NCBI GenBank assembly: GCA_942491955.1
Contig: CALOCV010000031.1
Location: 27,772-91,771, forward strand
Source: CALOCV01 sp942491955
Lineage (GTDB): Bacteria; Chlamydiota; Chlamydiia; Chlamydiales; CALOCV01
DNA length: 64,000 nt
Direction of reading: 5' to 3'
Part shown: positions 8,828 to 19,134 of the stretch, in pieces
How positions within the stretch are numbered: position 1 is the stretch's first letter
Layout of the letters: the number at the start of each line of letters is the position of its first letter
The notes under the pieces: model-generated
What the model saw: the letters and a program-made list of their open reading frames with translations, nothing else
What the model was told of the DNA's origin: nothing
Databases searched by the model: none
Translations under genes and position numbers: made by a program

Positions 8828-11800
8828 TCAATTGACGCCTACCTCGGAAAAAAGCTGATCGAGCTCACTACCAGGAAAAGCTTTGCGATCGGAAGAACGA
8901 TATCGAAGAATCTCTGTAAACAAGTGATTGCGAAGCGCCTTTGCATCATTTTCAGAAAACCACTTACACAAAGCCTCCTTCTCTTCTTTGGTGTACTCAT
9001 AGAGATGCCCATCAAAAAACTTGATTTGCGCAACGAGTTTGATAAATTCTGGGTTTTTGCGAAGGACTCTTTCTTTCCTCTGAAAAGAGCTTTGTTCTCC
9101 CTTCATCGCTTTCTCTTTACTACCAAATGACAAAAATGTACGTGTACGGATGTCATAGACAAACTCATTAATCCCTGGTGTTGAAAGAAGTGGATCATAG
9201 ATTTTCACCCTTCGGATCAAAAGTTCATTGCTTCTCCATCTCTCATCCACAAGAAAAGCGATGCGTCCGACTCGATACATCTTCCCATCAAAGAGCGCTC
9301 GTTGCATCAAGGCTTTTTTGCCTCGACGAGAAAGAGGTAGGAATTCATCTGTAAACAGGATGCGCGAATCATAGGGTTTTTCTGTTTCAGATGCCAATGA
9401 ATGGACGATGCCACTATCTTCTCGTCGTAAAGGATATTGGATCGCTTCTGGATGTCTTACTTTCTCCTCTTCTGTTTCCAGCTCAAGTGCGATTTCTTGC
9501 TCAGCTTCAATCTCTTGTTCTTGCTCTGTTTCGGTTTCAATCTCCTGTTCCATGCCAAGTTCCTCTTCACTGCCAATCGAAGAGACTTTTGTCTCTCCCA
9601 ATTTTTGATAAAGCAACTCGTTGTAGACAATTTTATCCAACCAATCCACAGCGTTTGTCAAACCTAAGTTCTTTGCTCTTGATTTTTGTTCCTCTTTATA
9701 TTTTTCAAGCGCCTCTTTTGGGGTATAGATTTTCTCATGAATTTTTTTATTTTTCTGAAAGTATTTTCCACTCTGATCGAAGGAGGCTCCCGGAAGTTGA
9801 ATAAAAAGCTCTCGTATTCCTGCTTTGCCAAAAAGCAAGAGAAAAGAATCGATAGACTCCTCCTGCAAAAGACGATGGCGCGCATCTTTTCTTAACGCCG
9901 CAGCAATCCTTTGTTTTTCTTTGCGGAAAATGTCTTTTGCATCGACAGCTCCATCGTTTTTTACGCTTTTTGTGATTTGATCTACCACAGTTTTTATCTC
10001 TTCCTGGAATGTATTGACAGCTAAGGTATATTTTTGGGTCGCTTGTCGCAAACGCCCTTCCTTTTGCATAAAACCACGCAAACCCTCTTTTCCTCCACTT
10101 GTAAGGATTGCGTGGGCTTGTACATCCAAAGGAACGTCTGTCCCTCGCGTATGCCCTTCATCGAAAAAGAAACCGGAGGAATCAAGAGCAAAGCCTTCTT
10201 CTCCTGTTGCCACAATGTGTCCCTCTTTATGATAGCGCACTTGTTTTAGAGAAGGATTTGTCTGTAACAAATTCTTAGCCCCAAGCTCTCCCGAAGAAAA
10301 GGCTCCCGCACCATCAATACAGGCTGTATAGCTTCCTTTTTTGAACAGTTCTTCAGGATGTTCGGGATCATAAGAGACGACATCCATTTGATTCGCTCGA
10401 TCCAGCAAGCGGTAGACCATTGAAGCGGTTACTTGATCATAGATCTCTTGATTAACGCAAAAACTGGAGTGGTAGGTCTCTTTATCAGCGCTTGTTGCTG
10501 AAATCGCTGAAACAGCACGGCTCATGTCCACAGCATTCTGTGGATCGATGGGGATAACAGATCCTTCTCCTTGCAACTGTTCGAGCTTTTTCTCGATAAA
10601 TATTTTTTTCCTAGAAAAAGCCTCTTGATCCTCGTTGATCTCTTTTACAAGATCTTCTCTCCCCTCTTCCAGTGCCTGTTCTAACGAGAGAAAATCGTGT
10701 TTAGGAAATACTGCGTGCAGCTGTTGTAGAAGATTATTCTTCTGCTGCTCGCTCTTTGCATCCTGCCAAGCGATCTGCAATGGGGTAAACCACAGATGCA
10801 GATCATAAAAAGTAATCCCTCTCTGCAGATAGTCTTGGATTGTGTAGTTGATCTGCTCTAATAAAGTTCCCGGCTTTGCATCATGAGGTTCTCCCCCATG
10901 ACAAGGAATCGTCCTCTTTCCATCATGGCTACTCGCATAATCAGAACCCGCTTTCTTCCCGAGCGTAATGGACAAGTATGTGGAGAATTCATCTTTCAAA
11001 AAAGCCAAAGTGTCTTGTGCTTCCAGATCGTATGTCGTTTCTAAATCGTTGAGAACTTCATCGCTCTTCCCAAGGAAATATGCAAGAAGTCGTTCACTTG
11101 TCACAGGCAATTTCGCTAAATTTTTTGCAAAACCGGCCGCGACCTCTTCTATTGCCGTTTTTCTTGTCGATTCAGGAATTTCCTTCTGTAAATTTTTGTC
11201 GATCCGGAGTTGTGGATGTTCGTGAAGAGCTTGATATAAGCGAAGCCCCATGTCCACGAGATGAGCAGGGAGCTTGGCTCCTCCAATCCCAAGATCGAGC
11301 AGGGTTTTATTGATTGGACGGTTTGGCACGTCAAACTCATCCATATTCTCATCTGCCCGATTCTGTACGAGTTGGAGGATCTTGCGCAAATAGACAAAAT
11401 GTTCTTGCTCTAACGGAGAAATCTCTTCTCCTCTCTCTTTTTTCTCGAGCATATCTTGCGCAAGTTTCCAAAATTTCATTTCAATAATCGGAAGAGACTT
11501 GTAATCGGTCACAATAATGCCCTTGCTCTCCATCGTTTCAAGCATGCGCTGATACATCGTTTTGAAGACAGAGGTGTCGCACGGCACTTTTTTCCCATCA
11601 ACGGTTCTCCACTCTTTTTCTTTCAAAGGCATTTGCAGTGTAAATCGAAGAGGAAAGAGAGCTCGATCATACAATCCACCAAGAACGTCTTTCATTTGGT
11701 CGTGTGTCTGGTCATAGAGATGAGGAAGAACTTTTTGCACGACTAAATTTTTCCCATTAGCTTTTAATAAAGAGCGCATGACAGAAAGAACGGAGGTTTT

Positions 11801-13420
11801 TCCAGCGCCAGTAGGAGCCAAAACAATCCCATGGGGATCTTTGCCAAGAGCTTCCATGAGATCAAGCTGGTTCATGCCTCCTTCTAGCGGTTTAAATAGG
11901 AGAAATTGCTGCGCTTCAAAAGTTAAAAGCATGGGGTTTACTTTTGGATCATAGCGTCGTTGCGTTGTCAAGAGGTGATACAAAGCTCTTCCCATTTCTT
12001 TTCTTTCAGGCGCCTCTTTTGGAACCTGAAGAAGGTTTTCCCAATTTTTTATAGAAGAGACAAGAGCATTTTGCTCAATCCATGATTGAAAATAGTTTTC
12101 GACAAGCGTTTGTAATTTGTTGAGATCGGCGTCTTTTGGCAATTTTTTTTTCGTTTGTAGTTCAGAAAGAGTATTCTCATGAAGTGCCAATCGAAGTTCT
12201 TCAAAGGTTGCGATGCGCTCTCGATTGGCATACAACGCAAGCTTTTCTTCGGGTTTCTCTCCATGGAGCAAAAGCTCTTCGATCTCTTTAGCCATTTTCT
12301 GACACGCTTTTTCTGCCTTTTCTTTTTTTGGAACAAGCTTTTCTTGGATAAATGCGCGGCAAGTCGTTTCATCAGCTTGTAAAGAGTGCCGAATCTCTTT
12401 TTTCTCCGAAAAAGCATCTATTTGTCGTTGCAGTTCACGCACAGCGGCTTTTTCACTGCCATCTCCTTGCTCATCCATTTGGATCTTCGGAAAGAGACGC
12501 TCTTCTGTCGTAAAAAAAGAAGCAATCTCTTCTGGATGACACACAATAAATTCCCGTTCCCCCTCTTTTTTAAGTGGGATTGTGTATTGTAAATCTTCTT
12601 CCGTTGCCTTCTCTGTTACTTGCAGTTTTTTTTCAAGAGCGGCAATTTTTGGACGACTCTTCTGTACCGCTTGTTTTTTCCACTCACGCCACATGGTCTC
12701 CAATCGATCGGGAGCAGAAACCTTCTCTTTTTCTTCGAGAAAATGGACTTTGATATGTGTTTCGTAGTACTTAGGATCCTTTTTCTGTACAATGCGCCCA
12801 AGCTGCATCTTCTCTTCCTGCGTCAATCGCAATGTCGTCGCAATACGCCTGCCTGCTACAAAATAGGTTTGCGCTAGACGTAAAAGTTTTTGATCGATCT
12901 CCGCTTTTTCGTTAGGAGCTAAGTTCCCTTGTTCAACAAGCGCCTTTCTCACTCCAAGCAAGAGTTTGCATTTAACCACAGCTTCATCGCCACCTCCTCT
13001 CCAATCTTTTTGCAAGAATCTCTGCAGAGGTTCTAACAGCTTCTTTTTTGAAAAATCAGCATAAGGCGGTAGATGATGCAAAACCTCATCAATAAGAGCA
13101 GGATTATCCTCCAATAATCCGTGTTCGATCAATTCCAGCCGATCTTGCCATCCCCTCTCTTTGGGAATCATCCACTCGTTACTGATGGGACGCAAAGACA
13201 ATACTTGATAAGGTACGTGTTGCGCTCCATCGGCAAAGACCACCCGCTCTTTTTGCCCGACAAATTCTCGCATTTGTTGCTTCCACTCTTCCTTTCTTGC
13301 GTCTTGCTTATTTCTTAACTTCCATAAAAGACGCAGCCAAAAAATCCCTTTTGCAAAAAATCCCTGCCCTAGCAAAAACGGTTTGCTTCTTCCATGTCGC
13401 TGTGAGAGATGAAGGCACAA
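8828..13420 (-). CDS. Giant DUF3638/DUF3645-type P-loop protein, C-terminal part
   Basis: A 1530-codon frame, probably the C-terminal half of a larger protein. Near residue 535 there is a Walker A motif (LAPTGAGKTSVL), followed by DVLGGLYDRALFPLRF, which matches the DUF3638 style. Near residue 1085 comes FFFDEGHTRGTD and shortly after EGRLRQ; together these resemble the DEAH, RGTD and QxxxRxR features of DUF3645, so the protein is likely a helicase-like ATPase. A very acidic stretch (EQEIETETEQEQEIEAEQE) lies near residue 1300. The first ~35 residues overlap the preceding frame and are probably not the real start: the frame of 13308-14081 and this one join near 13310-13330. Substrate and partners are unknown. 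Confidence 0.75.
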   Translation of the reverse strand: MCLHLSQRHGRSKPFLLGQGFFAKGIFWLRLLWKLRNKQDARKEEWKQQMREFVGQKERVVFADGAQHVPYQVLSLRPISNEWMIPKERGWQDRLELIEHGLLEDNPALIDEVLHHLPPYADFSKKKLLEPLQRFLQKDWRGGGDEAVVKCKLLLGVRKALVEQGNLAPNEKAEIDQKLLRLAQTYFVAGRRIATTLRLTQEEKMQLGRIVQKKDPKYYETHIKVHFLEEKEKVSAPDRLETMWREWKKQAVQKSRPKIAALEKKLQVTEKATEEDLQYTIPLKKEGEREFIVCHPEEIASFFTTEERLFPKIQMDEQGDGSEKAAVRELQRQIDAFSEKKEIRHSLQADETTCRAFIQEKLVPKKEKAEKACQKMAKEIEELLLHGEKPEEKLALYANRERIATFEELRLALHENTLSELQTKKKLPKDADLNKLQTLVENYFQSWIEQNALVSSIKNWENLLQVPKEAPERKEMGRALYHLLTTQRRYDPKVNPMLLTFEAQQFLLFKPLEGGMNQLDLMEALGKDPHGIVLAPTGAGKTSVLSVMRSLLKANGKNLVVQKVLPHLYDQTHDQMKDVLGGLYDRALFPLRFTLQMPLKEKEWRTVDGKKVPCDTSVFKTMYQRMLETMESKGIIVTDYKSLPIIEMKFWKLAQDMLEKKERGEEISPLEQEHFVYLRKILQLVQNRADENMDEFDVPNRPINKTLLDLGIGGAKLPAHLVDMGLRLYQALHEHPQLRIDKNLQKEIPESTRKTAIEEVAAGFAKNLAKLPVTSERLLAYFLGKSDEVLNDLETTYDLEAQDTLAFLKDEFSTYLSITLGKKAGSDYASSHDGKRTIPCHGGEPHDAKPGTLLEQINYTIQDYLQRGITFYDLHLWFTPLQIAWQDAKSEQQKNNLLQQLHAVFPKHDFLSLEQALEEGREDLVKEINEDQEAFSRKKIFIEKKLEQLQGEGSVIPIDPQNAVDMSRAVSAISATSADKETYHSSFCVNQEIYDQVTASMVYRLLDRANQMDVVSYDPEHPEELFKKGSYTACIDGAGAFSSGELGAKNLLQTNPSLKQVRYHKEGHIVATGEEGFALDSSGFFFDEGHTRGTDVPLDVQAHAILTSGGKEGLRGFMQKEGRLRQATQKYTLAVNTFQEEIKTVVDQITKSVKNDGAVDAKDIFRKEKQRIAAALRKDARHRLLQEESIDSFLLLFGKAGIRELFIQLPGASFDQSGKYFQKNKKIHEKIYTPKEALEKYKEEQKSRAKNLGLTNAVDWLDKIVYNELLYQKLGETKVSSIGSEEELGMEQEIETETEQEQEIEAEQEIALELETEEEKVRHPEAIQYPLRREDSGIVHSLASETEKPYDSRILFTDEFLPLSRRGKKALMQRALFDGKMYRVGRIAFLVDERWRSNELLIRRVKIYDPLLSTPGINEFVYDIRTRTFLSFGSKEKAMKGEQSSFQRKERVLRKNPEFIKLVAQIKFFDGHLYEYTKEEKEALCKWFSENDAKALRNHLFTEILRYRSSDRKAFPGSELDQLFSEVGVN

Positions 13421-14210
13421 TCATTTTCCTCGGTTGTTTTTTGTCCTCCGGAATCAATAACAAACCTCGAGAAAGGCCACCTTTCTCTTTTACTGAAGCA
13501 GAAGGATCTAGTGAGTACCCTACAAAAGGGGCCGTTGTGCATACGATTTTGTCCCCTTTTAGTGAAAAAGATACGTCGTATCGAGGCAATACAATCGCTA
13601 AAAACTCCCCTTTGTTATTTTTTTTTATCAGCATATTCTCTTTTTCTTCGATTGCACTTAAAGCCTCTATCACAGGATGTTGGAGAAATCTCGCATCGAT
13701 GATTTGAAAAGGTTCGATGCCTTTTTCTTGATCGATTGGATAAGCAACCACATCTCGAATAAAAAGCCCTTGCCTTGATGACTTCAGTGTAAAGGAATAT
13801 GTGATTTGCCCCTCCTCATTGAGTTTCCATGCACGATTTGGTTTGTTAGGATCGACATAGACTTGTCCTTGAAAAAGAAAATGCAAACTTGCTTTGTCAC
13901 CAAACAGTGTTTTTGCGAGCTGACGGAGCTTCCCTTGAGACGAAAAGAAAAAATTTGCTTCCGCTTCTTTTGTTTCGACAATTTCCTGTAACAGCAATTG
14001 TTCGACCCAAAGTGTCTCTCCTTTTTTTACATCGAGAAGGCGATAACAGCGCATTTTCTTTGTCGCCTTGTTCACTTCCACAGCACAGGTGTGCCCTTTT
14101 TCGTCAAAGAAACGGTAGATAAGTTGATTCTGTTTTTCTATTTTTGTGGCACGCGCGTTTTTGCAATCAACATGAGGAAAAGCCTCTACAAACTGCCTCT
14201 CTTTAGTAAA
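13308..14210 (-). CDS. Middle fragment of the giant DUF3638-type gene
   Basis: The ATG-initiated frame starts at 14081, but the same frame is open further upstream to about 14210 (reading FTKERQFVEAFPHVD), directly where the upstream 1082-codon frame stops. It encodes about 300 residues of mixed beta-rich sequence with no motif I recognise (WVEQLLLQEIVET, VYVDPNKPNRAWKL, LLLIPEDKKQPRKM). Its end overlaps the start of the 1530-codon frame. This head-to-tail overlap on one strand in three frames argues for a single long gene with two indels, not three genes. No convincing ribosome site is seen for a separate start. Confidence 0.6.
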   Translation of the reverse strand, partial: FTKERQFVEAFPHVDCKNARATKIEKQNQLIYRFFDEKGHTCAVEVNKATKKMRCYRLLDVKKGETLWVEQLLLQEIVETKEAEANFFFSSQGKLRQLAKTLFGDKASLHFLFQGQVYVDPNKPNRAWKLNEEGQITYSFTLKSSRQGLFIRDVVAYPIDQEKGIEPFQIIDARFLQHPVIEALSAIEEKENMLIKKNNKGEFLAIVLPRYDVSFSLKGDKIVCTTAPFVGYSLDPSASVKEKGGLSRGLLLIPEDKKQPRKMIVPSSLTATWKKQTVFARAGIFCKRDFLAASFMEVKK

Positions 14211-17200
14211 ATTTCTGGGAGGAAAACCAATCTCTCTTTTCTTTTGCAGATGCTTTGTGAATGGACATCATTTGCAGATCGGCGATACACTCACCCTTTT
14301 GATAGATCCAAGGAGAAATCTCTCTCCACGCAAGCCCCTCTTCCATTGGCAACCCTTGTACCAGCTGGTCTAAGAGAGGTTGTAAAGTAGACACAGGAGG
14401 TGGAGGCATGTCGGGATTGTGGCAGATTTGCCACCAAAAGGTATCGAGTTTTTTTGCCAAAAGAGGGTCAATATGATCGCTATCTCCTTTCAATGTGATT
14501 TGTGCATAAGCTGCAAGAAAGTTCCCTAATTGATCGGAAGGAATGGTCTGACTTGCGGTAAGAGAGCGAAGATAGACAGAAGAAGCAAAGGGACGCAGAT
14601 GGACCAACCGCTCATCTTGGGAAATCACCGTATAGAGCTGTGTGATTTCCTCTTTCGGATCAAAAAACAGGTCCACTGGAGCCCCTACTGCTTCGGCAAC
14701 ATCTCTTAGCTTCCATAAAGACTCTTCAAGATAAAGAAAAACTTGGACTCTTTTTTCTAAAAGTTTCTCATCTACCTTTTCTCCCGCTTCAGATAAAACA
14801 AAAAGGTCATTCATCTCCTGTTTTGCAGAAGCTACTATTTGACTCCATCCACCAAGAGCCTCTCGCAGCGGGGATTGCAAAAGATTGGCAAGCGAACGAT
14901 CAAAAAGAATGACATCAAAAAAGTTTTGCAGATCGGTGTCTATAAGCAAACTCGGCATTTCAAAGAGAAGCGCTATCAGCTCGACTTGAGGATATTCTGC
15001 CTGCAAGACTTGCAAAAGCCGTTGCTTGATTTCAACAGAGAGTCTATCGGTGATTCCTGCCTTAGGAAAAGCCTCTTTCTTCTCTTTTTTATGAATTTCT
15101 TCATAAAAATAGTGAAGCACGCGATCGGGATCACTCTGAAACGCCTCTGGCGTCATCATTCCCCCTCGCTCTGTGGTCACGGTATGCTTTTCTACCTTTC
15201 CACTGACAGCCCGCAAGTAAACATCAAGCAAAAAAGGATCGCGAATCGGTCGAATCCAATTCTCTGCCCACTTCTCGGGATGATGCTGCTTAATTTTTTG
15301 CGCTAAATCGACTCGATGGATTTTCTTACTTTCCCACCGTGCTTTAAGAGAATTTTTTTTCTTTTTCCCTAAAAGATTCTCATATGTCGCTTCCCGCTCG
15401 ATTTTCTGCACAAGGTCGATCGCTCGTAGAAAAATATCGTCATGAGAGACATTCTTTGTAAAAATTGCACGTACTTGTGAGGCATTGTATAAGGATTTTT
15501 TTTCCGTTTGTCGAAAAAATCCAGGAATGTATCCCGGATCCTGCCCTCCAATTTTCCACTTAGCCTCTCCCTTGGAACGTACAAGATCCCTCTCTAGACT
15601 CTTTGCTACCACATCTTCATTTAAACGGGTGCCTACCATTCTAACCGAGAGTCCTTTACTCTCAAAAGAGTAAGCAAGAACAGGACGATAAGTTCTGCGC
15701 TGATTATGAAAATAATCAGGGAAAAAGAGAGGATTTTCACCTTCAGAGCCGCCGTCGGAGCGAATTTGTGAGGCAAAGAGACGCTCGAGTGCGAGCCACT
15801 TCAAGAGTCCTTCGTATTCCATTTGTCCTAAGGAAGAGCAAAAAGAAGACATCTTAGCAAGCGTGCTTACAATTTCTTGTACATTCGTTTGAAATGGTTC
15901 TTTTTCTTCCGGAGATAGTGATTGCAAAAAAAATGTTTTATTTTGCTTTTCACACTCTTTTGGATCGAGATTCATCTCATAAAGAAGATGTAAGAAGACT
16001 CGACCCGTTTGTAAAATTTTTTCTTCGTTATCTTCTTGTTTGGCTTTTGTAAATTCTTGATAAATTTTCTTTTGTTCAGCGAAAAACACCTCTTTTTGCA
16101 TCGTCTTCTCTGCAAATCCAACCTTCACTTCTTGATGAGAAATCTTCGGAGGGAGAATCTGTAGATTGCCTCTCTTTGTTTCTTTTCCTTCCTGAGTAAA
16201 AGGTAGGCTTTTCGAGAGATCAAGAGGATGCACATCCAGATCTTTTTTTTGCACAAAAGGGACAAAGAGACTCTCCTTTGGCAAACGCTTCAAAGACCCT
16301 TCTCGACCCTTTTTCTGCGTCCTTTTTTGCACAGCTCGGTCAATCACCTCCAATTCCTCTGTCGCTCGAGCAAGCTCTTGTTCTTCAATGTATCCTTTAT
16401 CTTTGGCTCGCAATAGTGTTTCTGCGACTTGTCGGTGAAGCTGGCGAAGTTCATTCGTCAGCTCGCTTTTTGGAAGAAGACCAAGCCGCCACTCATCATA
16501 ACAGACAAATAGATCAAGCAATCCCGCTTGCAATCGCAAACGTGCTTTTTCTGTCCGATTCCACTCTTGTTGAACATGTCCCCCTTTCTGCAACTGCTCT
16601 AAAAATGTAAAAAAAATCTTATCCACTCGTTGGCTCTTGGTGGTTCTTTCACTGATAAGAGATGTTTTCACCTCTTTTTTTAGCAATTCCTCTTCGTTTT
16701 TGATTTTCTCAATGATGGACTGTTGGTGACCAAAAATATCTGGAAAGGCCTTTTGGACGATAAAACTATAAAAACTCTCTCCGGCTTCATTATTGACATT
16801 GGCAAGCGTGTAACTTTTTGCAATTTTTTCCTTCCCTCCAATCAATAGCTCCTCGGGAGCCAACTGCTTCATGAAAGATCCCGATCCAAAAAAACGAAAA
16901 TTCCACCCTTCTCCCCTTTTTCGATCCACGAGACAATAGCCACCCCCTTCTAGAGGAAAAAGTTTTGGAACCCCCTCCTTCACTTGTTTCTTGTGTTGGA
17001 ATAGATATCTCATTGCCTTGTCTTGTCTTTTCGCGGATAAATTTTTAGAAAGTTTTTTGTATTCAGTAAGCACATTACGCAAAGCAGGAGAAATTCCCCC
17101 CTTTTTCTTCTCATATTTCTCTGGCTTTTTTACATAATCTTCAATCAAAGCATGGAGAGAAGATTTTCCAAAAAACGTCGAAGAAGGAGGCGTCTTCCCT

Positions 17201-17451
17201 TCTAAAAGCGAAAGACTTTCTTTCCATTGCAGCGTACTTTTGGCTGTTTTCACGCGAAACAGCTGAGCAATCAAATAAAATATCGAGCGAATACGAAAGA
17301 TCACGTCTTTTTTTTGTTGAGAAGGAGCTAATTTAGAAAGAATGGAACGACTGGCAAACAGAGTTCCCTCTGACTCTTTCTTTTCTTTCTCCTCCGAATA
17401 GAAAAATTCAGGACGCCCACCAATCTCTTTTCCACGAAAAATCTCGTCCAT
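14203..17451 (-). CDS. Giant DUF3638-type gene, N-terminal part
   Basis: A 1082-codon frame, hydrophilic, with no signal peptide or membrane segment. No catalytic motif is recognised. The composition (Lys/Glu-rich helices, for example KKKGGISPALRNVLTEYKKL) matches the 1530-codon frame downstream. The C-terminal end DLQMMSIHKASAKEKRDW runs into a frame change near 14205-14225, beyond which the reading continues in the 13308-14210 frame. If joined, 8828-17451 would encode roughly 2870 residues. DUF3638 proteins of this size are known from environmental chlamydiae and eukaryotes, with unknown function. The gene starts after a 150-base AT-rich gap from the efflux operon end. Confidence 0.7.
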   Translation of the reverse strand: MDEIFRGKEIGGRPEFFYSEEKEKKESEGTLFASRSILSKLAPSQQKKDVIFRIRSIFYLIAQLFRVKTAKSTLQWKESLSLLEGKTPPSSTFFGKSSLHALIEDYVKKPEKYEKKKGGISPALRNVLTEYKKLSKNLSAKRQDKAMRYLFQHKKQVKEGVPKLFPLEGGGYCLVDRKRGEGWNFRFFGSGSFMKQLAPEELLIGGKEKIAKSYTLANVNNEAGESFYSFIVQKAFPDIFGHQQSIIEKIKNEEELLKKEVKTSLISERTTKSQRVDKIFFTFLEQLQKGGHVQQEWNRTEKARLRLQAGLLDLFVCYDEWRLGLLPKSELTNELRQLHRQVAETLLRAKDKGYIEEQELARATEELEVIDRAVQKRTQKKGREGSLKRLPKESLFVPFVQKKDLDVHPLDLSKSLPFTQEGKETKRGNLQILPPKISHQEVKVGFAEKTMQKEVFFAEQKKIYQEFTKAKQEDNEEKILQTGRVFLHLLYEMNLDPKECEKQNKTFFLQSLSPEEKEPFQTNVQEIVSTLAKMSSFCSSLGQMEYEGLLKWLALERLFASQIRSDGGSEGENPLFFPDYFHNQRRTYRPVLAYSFESKGLSVRMVGTRLNEDVVAKSLERDLVRSKGEAKWKIGGQDPGYIPGFFRQTEKKSLYNASQVRAIFTKNVSHDDIFLRAIDLVQKIEREATYENLLGKKKKNSLKARWESKKIHRVDLAQKIKQHHPEKWAENWIRPIRDPFLLDVYLRAVSGKVEKHTVTTERGGMMTPEAFQSDPDRVLHYFYEEIHKKEKKEAFPKAGITDRLSVEIKQRLLQVLQAEYPQVELIALLFEMPSLLIDTDLQNFFDVILFDRSLANLLQSPLREALGGWSQIVASAKQEMNDLFVLSEAGEKVDEKLLEKRVQVFLYLEESLWKLRDVAEAVGAPVDLFFDPKEEITQLYTVISQDERLVHLRPFASSVYLRSLTASQTIPSDQLGNFLAAYAQITLKGDSDHIDPLLAKKLDTFWWQICHNPDMPPPPVSTLQPLLDQLVQGLPMEEGLAWREISPWIYQKGECIADLQMMSIHKASAKEKRDWFSSQKFY

Positions 17452-17534
17452 ACAAGGCCCTCAAAAAAAATACTCGGTTTTTGTTCTTATTTCATAAAAA
17501 AAATATTTTTTCTAGTGTTATAAGTTGCACAACG

Positions 17535-17567
17535 ACAATAGACTTCTTTCGATGACACGCCCTATTA
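17535..17567. repeat. IS-end remnants
   Basis: Contains AATAGACTTCTTTCG, which recurs at the right edge of the window (63981-63995), abutting ATGACACGCCCTA, whose reverse complement TAGGGCGTGTCAT recurs near 57170. Both look like insertion-sequence termini left without their transposase. The rest of the 17452-17601 gap is AT-rich and empty. Confidence 0.5.
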
Positions 17568-17601
17568 TCGATAATAAGCAGAAGAGAAGAACCTGCTCAA
17601 A

Positions 17602-19134
17602 TTAACTATGTGCTTTGACTAATTTGCGCACCGGTTCTTTGCATAGCCAAACGATGGGGATGAGAAAAAGCATCATCCACGCCGAAACCCAGAATAACTC
17701 GTTGATCGCCATCATGTCGGCCTGCTGTTGCACCACATCGTCGACAAACTGTGCTTGGGGAAGCCCTTGCAAACCGAGTTCTTGATGGACATCGCGAAAG
17801 TATTCACGCACCGGCGCACGATAGCTCGTCACAACTTCGGTCAAGCGAGCATGGTGGAAAATGCCCCGCCGAGAAAAGAACGTGACGTAAAGAGAGGTCC
17901 CCACTCCCCCGCCAGCTACCATCCGGAGAAAAGTAAAGATTCCCGAAGCAGAGGCAAATTTTTCTGGAGGAATCCCCACAAGAGAGAGCCCGGTCAAAGG
18001 GGTAAAATAAAACGTCAACGCCAACCCCATCAGAAGGCGGTTGAGCGATAAGATTTCAAAAGATACTTGCGTGGTGAAATTTGCATCCCAGAAAAAAGTA
18101 ATGGCAAACAAAATGAACCCGATCGTCACGAGAAATCGCAAGCTAAGATGAGAGATCACAGCCCCCAATGGTTGTGAAAGAAGAACGGGCAGAATCCCCA
18201 TCGGCATCAGATAGAGCCCAGCCATAAAGGGAGTGTATCCTTGATCCTTTTGCAGCCATAGAGGTTGTACCACGAGAGCGCCAAAGAAGATGAAATAGGA
18301 TAGTGACATGGCAATGTTCGAATACAAGTAGTTTTTGTTCCTAAAAAGAGAAAAATCGAGAACGGCGTAATCGCAATAGAGTTCTTGGATGATGAAGAAG
18401 GTAAACGCAATAAAAGAAGTCACCGACAACACGCGAATGGCGGGAGAACGGAACCAATCCCAATCATTCCCACGGTCAAGAAAAACTTGTAGACACCCTA
18501 TCCCCACAATAAGGAGAAAGATCCCCAATACATCCAACGGTTTTCTTTCTTTTGACGTCTCCCGATCTTTTAGAATGTGCCATGTCAAAAAGCAAGAGAG
18601 AAAACCAAAAGGAATATTGATATAAAAAATCCATTGCCAGCTGTAGTTATCGGTGATCCACCCTCCCAAGACAGGACCAATTACCGGAGAAACGGCCACA
18701 ATCGTCACCCAAATACCCAACGCCTCTCCCCTCCTCTCTTGCGGATAGACTTGCAATAAAAGAGCCTGAGAAAGAGGAATCAACGAACCTGACACAGCCC
18801 CTTGTACCACGCGAAAAAAAACGAGCATCCCTAACGATGTGGAGAATCCGCAAAGCCATGAAGCGACAGAAAATAGCGCTGTAGAAACAGCAAAAACGCG
18901 AACACTCCCCCATCGACTCGCCAGCCACCCGGTCAAAGGCAATACAATCCCATTGCTGATCGAAAAGGAGGTGATGATCCACGACCCATCGTTCGCACTC
19001 ACACCCAAATTTCCCGCGATGGTCGGAATGGCAACATTCGCAATCGACGTATCGAGAATCTGCATGAAGGTACCAATAGAGAGGGAAAACGTCACTAGAA
19101 TGAGACTAATCAGTCCAAGCGGTTTGGGATTCAT
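17602..19134 (-). CDS. emrB: EmrB/QacA-type MFS drug efflux transporter (DHA2)
   Basis: Inner-membrane pump expected to use the proton gradient to drive export through EmrA and an outer-membrane channel. The 510 residues contain about fourteen hydrophobic segments. The first helix carries LDTSIANVAIPTIAG (motif D1 of the 14-TM family), then the loop motif GWLASRWGSVRVF (motif A), and GPVLGGWITDNYSWQWIFYINIPFG (motif C region), all typical of EmrB. Its ATG overlaps the TGA of emrA in an ATGA, so translation is coupled. Third and last gene of the efflux operon. Substrate cannot be told from sequence. Confidence 0.92.
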   Translation of the reverse strand: MNPKPLGLISLILVTFSLSIGTFMQILDTSIANVAIPTIAGNLGVSANDGSWIITSFSISNGIVLPLTGWLASRWGSVRVFAVSTALFSVASWLCGFSTSLGMLVFFRVVQGAVSGSLIPLSQALLLQVYPQERRGEALGIWVTIVAVSPVIGPVLGGWITDNYSWQWIFYINIPFGFLSCFLTWHILKDRETSKERKPLDVLGIFLLIVGIGCLQVFLDRGNDWDWFRSPAIRVLSVTSFIAFTFFIIQELYCDYAVLDFSLFRNKNYLYSNIAMSLSYFIFFGALVVQPLWLQKDQGYTPFMAGLYLMPMGILPVLLSQPLGAVISHLSLRFLVTIGFILFAITFFWDANFTTQVSFEILSLNRLLMGLALTFYFTPLTGLSLVGIPPEKFASASGIFTFLRMVAGGGVGTSLYVTFFSRRGIFHHARLTEVVTSYRAPVREYFRDVHQELGLQGLPQAQFVDDVVQQQADMMAINELFWVSAWMMLFLIPIVWLCKEPVRKLVKAHS

